64,000 bases of DNA, from the NCBI RefSeq assembly GCF_030408775.1, contig NZ_CP047210.1, positions 1,984,001-2,048,000 of the forward strand, in the 5' to 3' direction. A program made the translations under genes and the position numbers. The stretch comes from Corynebacterium fournieri (GTDB lineage Bacteria; Actinomycetota; Actinomycetes; Mycobacteriales; Mycobacteriaceae). Below, piece after piece: positions 54,326 to 61,563 of the stretch (position 1 is its first letter; each line of letters begins with the position of its first letter). Under the pieces are notes generated by a model that worked only from the letters and a program-made list of their open reading frames with translations, was not told the DNA's origin and searched no databases.

Positions 54326-54407
54326 ATTTCGGTCATCCCCCCCGATGACACCGGTCAGGCTAGCAAACCAGGGTCGCACTCGCCTGCCACGCCGCCGCAA
54401 AAAGGGA

Positions 54408-54473
54408 AACCGGCTACCTACAACCGGTTACCACTGGGTTTTTCGCCCAGTAGCCGGTTGGAGGTAGCCGGTT
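54408..54473. repeat. 66-bp nested palindrome, right flank of DUF559 unit 2
   Basis: An imperfect hairpin, mostly paired between 54408-54431 and 54450-54473. The loop ACTGGGTTTTTCGCCCA is the reverse complement of the loop of the left element, showing opposite orientation. It lies 94 nt upstream of the nuclease start. The outermost bases CCGCGG continue the match to the left element. Confidence 0.92.
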
Positions 54474-54534
54474 CCGCGGAGGAGGAGGTAGCCGGTTCCG
54501 CGGAGGAGGAGGTAGCCGGATCCGCGGAGGAGGC
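54463..54534. repeat. Three tandem 24-bp repeats at the outer edge of DUF559 unit 2
   Basis: The unit begins GGTAGCCGGTTCCGCGGAGG and recurs at 54463, 54487 and 54511; the third copy has two substitutions. The first copy is the end of the right palindrome, so one arm core plus its outer flank has been amplified. Confidence 0.88.
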
Positions 54535-54555
54535 GGGGAGGAGGCGGCAGCCCCT

Positions 54556-55287
54556 TTAAGCGTCGCGCGCCTCCAGCAGGATTACGCCGATGACCCACAG
54601 CGCCACCGCCCACACCGCGAAGATGCCCAGCGAGGCGTTCAGCGACCACTGCCCGTTCGGCGAGTTGGTCATAAACGCCATGAGGTTGCCAAACGGCATG
54701 TACTTGGCCACGTCGGCGCCGAAGCGCGGGATGATCCCGATGATGGTTTCCAGGGGCAGCATCATGCCCATGCCAATCACGACGGCACCTGCTGTTTGCC
54801 GCACGATCCAGCCGATGCCCTGCTGGAACATCGTGATCAGCGCCATACCCAGCGGCACGGCCCACAGCGCGCGGTGCACTGCCGTGTTGTGCAGCCAGTC
54901 CGCGCCGATGGTGGCGGTGGCGTCGCCGATTGTGAAGCCGATGGCAAGGCTCGCGAGGGCGAGAAGGGCAGCCAGCACGGCACCGAGCAGGAGTTTGACC
55001 AGGGCGACCTGCCACCGGTTCGGCGCCACCCGGAAGTTGGTGGCCGGGATGCCGAAGCGGTACTCGGTGGACACCGTCATGGAGGCTTGGACGATGACGA
55101 TGATGCCGGCGGTCAGCGCCAGGGTGGCGACCACGGCCATGGGTGCGTATGGCATGCCGCCGACTCGGGAGGCGGAGCCGAAGAGCGCGCCGAAGAAGGC
55201 GCCGAAGGCGAGGGTGAGTCCGGCGTTCCACCAGAAGGAGGCGGTGGAGCGCAGTTTGGTCCACTCGGCTGGGAACAGGTTAAGCAT
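54556..55287 (-). CDS. ABC-2 type transporter permease
   Basis: The 243-residue integral membrane protein has six predicted helices, starting MLNLFPAEWTKLRSTASFWW, the typical cytoplasmic start of ABC-2 permeases of the bacitracin/lantibiotic-type group. The motif STEYRFGI after helix 2 is also typical. Its start overlaps the end of the ATPase gene by 8 nt, so both proteins form one transporter. The exported substrate is unknown; drug or peptide efflux is plausible. Confidence 0.85.
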   Translation of the reverse strand: MLNLFPAEWTKLRSTASFWWNAGLTLAFGAFFGALFGSASRVGGMPYAPMAVVATLALTAGIIVIVQASMTVSTEYRFGIPATNFRVAPNRWQVALVKLLLGAVLAALLALASLAIGFTIGDATATIGADWLHNTAVHRALWAVPLGMALITMFQQGIGWIVRQTAGAVVIGMGMMLPLETIIGIIPRFGADVAKYMPFGNLMAFMTNSPNGQWSLNASLGIFAVWAVALWVIGVILLEARDA

Positions 55288-56209
55288 AGGTACCTCCCGG
55301 GGAGACGTACTGGGCGTGGCCCTCGGTGGATTGTAGGTAGGCCTCCTCGAGGGAGGCGCGGCGTTCGCTGAGCTCGGACAGGGGCACTCCGGCGTCGAAG
55401 GCGATGCGGCCGATGTCGTCGGTGGTGCGGTCCGGGATGCGGAACACGTGCGTGCCGTCTTCGGTGGAGCGTGTGAATGGCACTTGCTCCAGCGCTGCGG
55501 CGAGGGCGGCCGCGCCGTCTTCGGTGGGGGTGCGCACGATGGTGGACACGCCGGAGTTGGCGCGGATGAATTCGTCCATGGAGGTGTTGGCCACCAGGTG
55601 GCCGCGGCCGATGATGATGAGGTCTTGGGCGGTTTGCGCCATCTCTGCCAAAAGGTGGGAGGAGACCAATACGGTGCGTCCTTCCGCGGCGAGGGATTGC
55701 AAAAGGCCGCGTACCCAGTGGATGCCGGCGGGGTCGAGGCCGTTGACGGGTTCGTCGAGGATCAGGTATTCCGGGTCGCCGAGCAGCGCTGCCGCGATGC
55801 CGAGGCGTTGGCCCATGCCGAGGGAGAACCCGCCGACGCGTTTGCCGGCGACGTCTGTCAGGCCCACCAGTTCGAGCACTTCGTCGACGCGGGTGCGCGG
55901 CAGGCCGGCGGCCTGCGCTTGCCAGAGCAGGGCGGCGCGGGCGGAGCGGTTGGGGTGGACACCTTTGGCGTCGAGAAGCGCGCCGACTTTGCGCGCTGGG
56001 TCGGTGAGCTTGCGGTAGGGCACTCCGTCGATCAGCGCGGTGCCGGCGGTGGGTCGGTCCAGCCCCAGGATCATGCGCATGGTGGTGGATTTACCTGCGC
56101 CGTTGGGGCCGAGGAAGCCGGTGACAACGCCGGGTTTGACGGTGAACGTGAGGTCGTTGACCGCTTCGACGTTGCCGTACCGTTTGGTCAGGCCTTGCAC
56201 TTCAATCAT
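55280..56209 (-). CDS. ABC transporter ATP-binding protein
   Basis: The 309-residue ATPase has Walker A GPNGAGKST at 34-42, signature VGGFSLGMGQRL near 137 (SLGMG in place of LSGGQ), Walker B YLILDEPVNGLDP near 157, and the H-loop SSHLLAE near 193. A C-terminal DUF4162-like extension of about 90 residues is typical of drug-export ATPases. ATG 56209 begins the standard MIEVQGLTKRYG. It overlaps the Nudix gene upstream by 8 nt and the permease downstream by 8 nt, so three genes are translationally coupled. Confidence 0.92.
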   Translation of the reverse strand: MIEVQGLTKRYGNVEAVNDLTFTVKPGVVTGFLGPNGAGKSTTMRMILGLDRPTAGTALIDGVPYRKLTDPARKVGALLDAKGVHPNRSARAALLWQAQAAGLPRTRVDEVLELVGLTDVAGKRVGGFSLGMGQRLGIAAALLGDPEYLILDEPVNGLDPAGIHWVRGLLQSLAAEGRTVLVSSHLLAEMAQTAQDLIIIGRGHLVANTSMDEFIRANSGVSTIVRTPTEDGAAALAAALEQVPFTRSTEDGTHVFRIPDRTTDDIGRIAFDAGVPLSELSERRASLEEAYLQSTEGHAQYVSPGGTYA

Positions 56210-56681
56210 GCGGTTCAGTATGCACCATCGCCGTTTGGAGCACATTGCTTAGCGACGCCGCGAAGCCCGGGTGCAGCTCATAGCCCGCAATGTCGCGCAA
56301 GGCCACCCACCGGAGCTCTTCCGATTCCTCGTTGGCGGTCACGGCCAGCGGGGCCGGGCACAGCGCGATGACGGTGGTGTAGCTCCAGCCGGGCAGGTCG
56401 GTGGTGGTCAGTTCTTCCACCACGCGCAGCTCGTCCGGGTCGATGGCGCACTCCTCCACCGATTCACGCACGGCCGCCTGCGCTGCGGTTTCGTGGCTGT
56501 CGCGGGCGCCGCCGGGGATGCCCCAGGTGCCACCTTGGGCTGTCCAGGCGGCGCGGTGCTGCAGCAGCGCTTTCGCGTCTGTGCCTGTTCCGGCAACGAG
56601 GAAGAGTCCAGCCGCGCCGTACTTGCCCCACAGTCGTGTTCCGTCGGGTGCGGTGACCCAGCCGTTTCCGTCGCCAAGCAT
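56202..56681 (-). CDS. Nudix hydrolase (MutT-like)
   Basis: The 159-residue protein carries a full Nudix box: GGARDSHE at 57-64 continuing to RESVEE at 72-77, with Arg72, Glu73, Glu76 and Glu77 as metal-site residues. Substrate is a nucleoside diphosphate derivative, not identifiable here. A MutT3-type gene next to glnX-glnH-pknG is conserved in mycobacteria and corynebacteria. ATG 56681 follows TACAGT by 7 nt; a GTG at 56690 is an alternative. It is divergent from glnX and overlaps the ABC ATPase gene by 8 nt. Confidence 0.88.
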   Translation of the reverse strand: MLGDGNGWVTAPDGTRLWGKYGAAGLFLVAGTGTDAKALLQHRAAWTAQGGTWGIPGGARDSHETAAQAAVRESVEECAIDPDELRVVEELTTTDLPGWSYTTVIALCPAPLAVTANEESEELRWVALRDIAGYELHPGFAASLSNVLQTAMVHTEPHD

Positions 56682-56706
56682 GGCCCCCACTGTAGGTGGG
56701 AACGGT

Positions 56707-56712
56707 TATTAT
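56707..56712 (+). promoter_or_regulatory. -10 box of the glnX-glnH-pknG operon
   Basis: TATTAT lies 6 nt before the glnX ATG, a leaderless arrangement. Confidence 0.5.
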
Positions 56713-56718
56713 TGCGGA

Positions 56719-58104
56719 ATGGTGACGCAGAGCATGGCGAGCGACGACGCGTGGCTCGACGAGCTTGAGGCGCGGCCGCAGCACCCGCGCCTGCACGGCG
56801 TCATCCACGGCCCCTTGGCGCGCCCGCTGCGTTTGGGGCGCCGCTCGAAGGCGTTTGCGCAGACCACTCCGGGGCGCATCATTGTGGTGATGGTGCTGCT
56901 GACCGGGATGCTGCTGGCGGCGGGCCTTTCCATGAGCCAGTCCATGGCGGGGCGCAACCAGTCGCTGGACACGGTGCGCGAGGCCACGGAGCCGATGAGC
57001 GCGGCCGCGCACCTGCTGTCCACGTCCCTGCTGCGCGCGGACACGATCGCGGCGGGCGGGTTTGTCCAGCCCGGGCCACTGTCGCACGAGGACGTGCAGG
57101 CGTATTCCGCGGCGTTGGACACCGCGGTCAGCTCCGCCGGCGAGATTTACAAGGGCGCGGTGGAGGCCAATTCCCCGAGCAGTGAGCGCATTGAGGAGCT
57201 GGTCGGCGAGATTCAGCGGGACTTGCCTGTCTACGCCGGGTTGAACGAGCGCGCCCGCGTGAACCAGCGCATGGGCAACCCGGTGGGTGTGGCTTACATG
57301 TCTGAGGCGTCCAGCATCATGCGTTCTCGCATGCAGGTGGCGGCCTCCGAGATCAACGCGCTGACCCGCGCGGATGTGGCCAAGGAGATGCGCCGTCTGT
57401 CCCAGCCGCAGTGGGTTCCGCTGTCCGGACTGTTGGCCGCGCTGGGGTTTCTCGTGCTTGCGCAGTGGTGGCTGTGGCGGGTGTTCCGCCGCCGCTTCAA
57501 CCGCGGTTTCCTCGCTGGCACGCTGGCCGTGGTGGTGGCGCTGACGTGGGCGGGGGTGTCCAACTACCAGTCTTGGCGCAACGGCTCGGTGGGCTACGAG
57601 CAGGCGGCGCAGCCGTGGGAGGAGTTGACCGCCGCGCGGATCGACGCGTTGGAAACCCGCACGGACGAGACGTTCGCGCTGTTGCGCCGCCAGTCCGTGG
57701 TGCATTCTTCGAGGGCGTTTGACGGAACGTATGCGTCGGTAAGCGAGGCCCTTGCTACGGCCGAGGCGTACGGCGGCGAGCAGCAGCTTATCGACGACGC
57801 ACGCGACGCCCTGCGCACCTGGGCCTTCGACCACAACGAGCTGGTCGGCGCCTTAAACAGCGGCAGCTACGACCAAGCGGCGGCCCTGCTGGCCTCCGAC
57901 AGGGCGGCCGGCGAGGCGCCGTTCCGGCAGCTCGACGCTGCTCTGTCTGAACTAATCGCGTCCTCCCGCCAAGACACGCAGACCTACATCGACGCCTCCC
58001 TGGACGCCACGCGAAGGGTCTCTGCGGTGGTGGCGCTGCTGTCCGTGCTCGCGGTGATGTGCACGTGGCTGGGCATCCGCAGAAGGTTGGGTGAGTACCT
58101 GTGA
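56719..58104 (+). CDS. glnX: GlnX, membrane partner of PknG signalling
   Basis: The 461-residue membrane protein has four transmembrane helices (about 52-72, 235-256, 265-283 and 432-453) and two extracytoplasmic helical domains between helices 1-2 and 3-4. In C. glutamicum GlnX passes an amino-acid signal from the lipoprotein GlnH to PknG, so the topology fits a sensor-transducer. The gene lies upstream of glnH with a GTGA overlap. ATG 56719 lacks a Shine-Dalgarno and follows TATTAT by 6 nt. Confidence 0.9.
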   Translation: MVTQSMASDDAWLDELEARPQHPRLHGVIHGPLARPLRLGRRSKAFAQTTPGRIIVVMVLLTGMLLAAGLSMSQSMAGRNQSLDTVREATEPMSAAAHLLSTSLLRADTIAAGGFVQPGPLSHEDVQAYSAALDTAVSSAGEIYKGAVEANSPSSERIEELVGEIQRDLPVYAGLNERARVNQRMGNPVGVAYMSEASSIMRSRMQVAASEINALTRADVAKEMRRLSQPQWVPLSGLLAALGFLVLAQWWLWRVFRRRFNRGFLAGTLAVVVALTWAGVSNYQSWRNGSVGYEQAAQPWEELTAARIDALETRTDETFALLRRQSVVHSSRAFDGTYASVSEALATAEAYGGEQQLIDDARDALRTWAFDHNELVGALNSGSYDQAAALLASDRAAGEAPFRQLDAALSELIASSRQDTQTYIDASLDATRRVSAVVALLSVLAVMCTWLGIRRRLGEYL

Positions 58105-59105
58105 GAGCAAAAACCATTGCGTGCCTGGCCGCGGCCGGAATACTAGCGGGGTGTGCGGACGCGGCGGATCCGGTCCGCGCCCCCATCGAGCCGCAGCCGG
58201 AGACCTCCACCACCCGCGAGCTGCTGCCCCTGCCGCCCGGCGCGAAACTCGAGGACGCTTCCGGGGTGCCGGATGATCCGTTCGTGCCGACGAAGTTGGA
58301 CTGGGAGGGCTCGCTGAACCCGCGCGTGCAGGAGGAGCAGACTCCAAACCTGGACCGCATCAAGCGGCGCGGCCGGCTGGTGGTGGGCATCGACCAGTCG
58401 CTGTACCTGTTGGCCTTCCGCGACACCGCCAGCGGCGAACTGCGCGGGCTGGAGGTCGACCTCGCCCGCGCCATCGCGCACGACATCTTCGGCGAGGACG
58501 ACTCCGGGACAAACAGGCTGGATCTGCGCTTTGTGGATTCAGCGGCCCGCGCGGAAGCGCTGAACAACGGCGAGGTGGACCTTGTCATCCGCACCATGTC
58601 CATTACCCCGGAGCGCGCCGCCTCGATCGCCTTTTCCACCCCGTACCTGACCTCGCGGGTGCGCGTGCTGGTGCCGCGGGACAGGGGTGTCTCAGACATC
58701 AACCAGCTGGCGGACAAAACGGTGTGCATCGTCGACGGCACCAACCTGACTCAGATCGCGCACACCTACGCCCCGCACTCGAAGGTGCTGCGCACCCGCT
58801 CCTGGTCCGATTGTCTGATGGCCACGCAGCAGTTCCAGGCAGACGCGATTGTGGCGGATGATTCCATCTTGGCGGGCCTGTCCGCGCAAGACCCGTACGC
58901 GGAGATCCTGCCCGGCACCCTGGCCTCGCAGTATTACGGGGTGGGCATGCCCACAGGGCAAAGCGACCTGGTGCGGCAGGTCAACGCGACGCTGGAGCGC
59001 ATGCGCAACGACGGCACGTGGTCCGATCTCTACTCCACCTGGCTGGGCGGCTCCATCGCAGAGTCTGCCCCGCCACCGCTGATGTACCGCAAGGAGGAGC
59101 CGTGA
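58101..59105 (+). CDS. glnH: GlnH, amino-acid-binding lipoprotein
   Basis: The 334-residue lipoprotein has a lipobox LAGC with Cys18 as lipidation site. The solute-binding fold (SBP_bac_3) starts with RIKRRGRLVVGIDQS near residue 90 and contains GLEVDLARAIA and VDLVIRTMSIT. In this operon GlnH senses aspartate or glutamate rather than feeding a transporter, as no ABC permease is present. GTG 58101 overlaps the glnX stop, and the stop overlaps the pknG start in the same way. Confidence 0.92.
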   Translation: MRAKTIACLAAAGILAGCADAADPVRAPIEPQPETSTTRELLPLPPGAKLEDASGVPDDPFVPTKLDWEGSLNPRVQEEQTPNLDRIKRRGRLVVGIDQSLYLLAFRDTASGELRGLEVDLARAIAHDIFGEDDSGTNRLDLRFVDSAARAEALNNGEVDLVIRTMSITPERAASIAFSTPYLTSRVRVLVPRDRGVSDINQLADKTVCIVDGTNLTQIAHTYAPHSKVLRTRSWSDCLMATQQFQADAIVADDSILAGLSAQDPYAEILPGTLASQYYGVGMPTGQSDLVRQVNATLERMRNDGTWSDLYSTWLGGSIAESAPPPLMYRKEEP

Positions 59106-61516
59106 GCAACGACGACAAAAAGCGGGAGGCGCTTGAAGCGCAAGACACGCAGCAGACGGAGGCGGTGGCCTTCGACCCGTTCGCAGACGAAGACGAACCC
59201 GGCACCGAGGCGGTCGCCTTCGACCCCTTTGCCGACGAGGACGAGCAGTGGGACTCCGACGGCGAGACCGACTACTCCGCCATGGGCGAGATGGCGGGGC
59301 TGCTCAAAGACCTGGACCAGCTGCGAAAGGGAGGGAACCGGGAGGATACGTCGCAACGCTCCCGCAGGCAGGCACTGGACACGTTCCGCGAGCGCCGCGG
59401 CACCCGGCGCGCCACCCGCGTGGTGGCCGACGGCATGGTGGAGCTGCCCTGGGTGGAGCCGACCGCGCCCCGGGAAGCGCTGATCGACCCGCAGCCGGCG
59501 GTGGTGAAGAAAAACATCGCCCCGCCTGTGCTGCAGCCGGGCGACGTGGTGGCCGGCCAGTACGAGATCATGGGCGTGATCGCCCACGGCGGCATGGGCT
59601 GGATCTACTTGGCGCAGGACCACTACGTGGCCGGGCGCGTGGTCGTGCTCAAGGGCCTGCACTCTAAGGACAACCCCGACGAGGCGGCGGCAGCTGCGGC
59701 GGAGCGCGAGTTTTTGGCCGACATCACCCACCCGGGCATCGTGCAGATTTTCAACTTCATCGACGACCCTCGCGTGCCCGGCGGGTTCACCGTGATGGAG
59801 TACGTGGGCGGGCCGAGTTTGCGGTCGTGGCGCAACGCCTCCAAAGGCGGGGCGCTCGAGCCCGACATCGCGATTGCCTACATGCTCGAAGTACTGCCCG
59901 CGCTGGATTACCTGCACTCGCGCGGGGTGGTCTACAACGACTTGAAGCCGGACAACATCATCGTCACCGAAGACCAGGTCACCTTGATCGACATGGGCGC
60001 GGTCTCCGGCATCGGCGCATACGGGTTCATCTACGGCACAAAGGGCTTCCAGGCGCCCGAGGTGGCCAGCGAAGGCCCTTCGATCGCCTCCGACGTCTAC
60101 ACCGTGGGCCGCACCCTGGCGTCGCTGGTGGTGGACCTGCCGCAGTCGGACGGGGTGTACGCGCCCGGCATTCCCTCCCCCGTCGAGGAACCGCTGTTTC
60201 GCCAATACACCTCCCTGTACCGGCTGCTGGCGCGATGCTGCCATGAGGACCCCGCCCAGCGCTTCACCAGCCTGGTGGAGCTGGAGGCGCAGCTGCTTGG
60301 CGTGCTGCGCGAGGTGGTGGCGGTGCGCGACGGGCGGACCTACCCCGCGCAGCACTCGCTGTTTTCTCCGCAGCGTACGACGTTCGGCACCAAGCACCTG
60401 GTCTTCCGCACCGACCAGCTCATCGACGGCATCGCCCGCAGCGTGGACATCACCCCGCAGGAAGTCGTTGCAGCGCTGCCCTCGCCGCTGGTCGACAGCG
60501 CCGACGTCGGCGCCGCGATGCTCCAGGGCTCCTCCTACGCCGAGCCCCGAGAAACACTGGAGACGCTGCGCCAGGCGATGTCCACCCCGCAATACGAGCA
60601 CTCCGTGGAAATCCCCTTCGGCGTCGTGCGCACCATGCTCGACCTGGGGCTGACCCCGCAGGCCCTCACCTGGCTGCGCTCGCTGAAGGAACGCTTCGGC
60701 ACCAACTGGCGCTACTCCTGGTACGCAGGCGTGGTGGAGACGCTGCTGGGAGATTTCGCCGCCGCGAAACTCTCCTTCGCGGAGGTGCTCAACCTACTGC
60801 CGGGCGAGGCCGCGCCCAAGCTCGCCCTCGCTGCCGTTAGCGAGCTCATCTTGCAGGACGGCGGTTTCCAGACCAGCCGCCTGCTTCACGACGAGCTCGC
60901 GCCCGCCGCCGCCGGCCTGGACCGGCACCTCTGCGACGTGACCAACGCGGTGTGCGAAGAGATGGCCGCAGACGGGGTAGTCGACACCACCTGGTCCATG
61001 ACCGCTATGGCCCCCGAGGGCTTGCGTTTCCACGCCATCCGCCTCTACGCGCTGGTGTGGCTAACCAACCCCACCACCGTCTCGTCGGCGTTCGGCTTGG
61101 CGCGCATGCTCATGTGCGAGGGCGAAGCGGAACTGGCCATCAAGGCACTGGACAAGGTACCCAACGCGTCGCGGCACTTCCGCATGGCGCAGCTGACCTC
61201 GATTTTGTGCCTGGTCGACGGCGAACCCAGCGAGGAACGCACCCGCTTAGCGGCGCGCCGGCTGGAGCAGATCCCCTCCACCGAACCGCGGTTTTTGCAG
61301 ATCAAGGTGGCCGTTATCGAGGCGGGCCTGACCTACCTGCGCCGGCACTCGGCCGCCACTAACGTTGCGCTGTTCGAGTACCCCTTCACCGTCCGGGGAC
61401 TGCGCCGCGGCCTCGCCCAGACGCTGCGGGAGCAGGCACGTGTCGCGCCGTACCCGAAGCACCGCTACGCGCTGGTGGACATGGCCAACAAGGTGCGCCC
61501 CGCCACCTGGTTTTAA
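59102..61516 (+). CDS. pknG: Serine/threonine protein kinase PknG
   Basis: The 804-residue soluble kinase has a disordered acidic N-terminus (1-110), a kinase domain from about 148 with Lys184, HSRGVVYNDLKPDN with Asp280, and LIDMG (DMG instead of DFG, Asp297), and a C-terminal tetratricopeptide region. The CxxC pairs of the rubredoxin module found in mycobacterial PknG are absent, as in C. glutamicum. The segment EAVAFDPFADEDE is duplicated at 20-32 and 36-48. PknG phosphorylates OdhI and so relieves inhibition of 2-oxoglutarate dehydrogenase. GTG 59102 overlaps the glnH stop. Confidence 0.95.
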   Translation: MSNDDKKREALEAQDTQQTEAVAFDPFADEDEPGTEAVAFDPFADEDEQWDSDGETDYSAMGEMAGLLKDLDQLRKGGNREDTSQRSRRQALDTFRERRGTRRATRVVADGMVELPWVEPTAPREALIDPQPAVVKKNIAPPVLQPGDVVAGQYEIMGVIAHGGMGWIYLAQDHYVAGRVVVLKGLHSKDNPDEAAAAAAEREFLADITHPGIVQIFNFIDDPRVPGGFTVMEYVGGPSLRSWRNASKGGALEPDIAIAYMLEVLPALDYLHSRGVVYNDLKPDNIIVTEDQVTLIDMGAVSGIGAYGFIYGTKGFQAPEVASEGPSIASDVYTVGRTLASLVVDLPQSDGVYAPGIPSPVEEPLFRQYTSLYRLLARCCHEDPAQRFTSLVELEAQLLGVLREVVAVRDGRTYPAQHSLFSPQRTTFGTKHLVFRTDQLIDGIARSVDITPQEVVAALPSPLVDSADVGAAMLQGSSYAEPRETLETLRQAMSTPQYEHSVEIPFGVVRTMLDLGLTPQALTWLRSLKERFGTNWRYSWYAGVVETLLGDFAAAKLSFAEVLNLLPGEAAPKLALAAVSELILQDGGFQTSRLLHDELAPAAAGLDRHLCDVTNAVCEEMAADGVVDTTWSMTAMAPEGLRFHAIRLYALVWLTNPTTVSSAFGLARMLMCEGEAELAIKALDKVPNASRHFRMAQLTSILCLVDGEPSEERTRLAARRLEQIPSTEPRFLQIKVAVIEAGLTYLRRHSAATNVALFEYPFTVRGLRRGLAQTLREQARVAPYPKHRYALVDMANKVRPATWF

Positions 61517-61563
61517 GAAGGAGTTCTAGGGGCGGGGCTTTAAGGCGGGGTTCTCAGACGGGG

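Noticed and set aside
53251-54473. IS element with DDE or HUH transposase
   Set aside because: The encoded protein has DUF559 nuclease motifs and no DDE triad or HUH motif, so it is not called as an insertion sequence.
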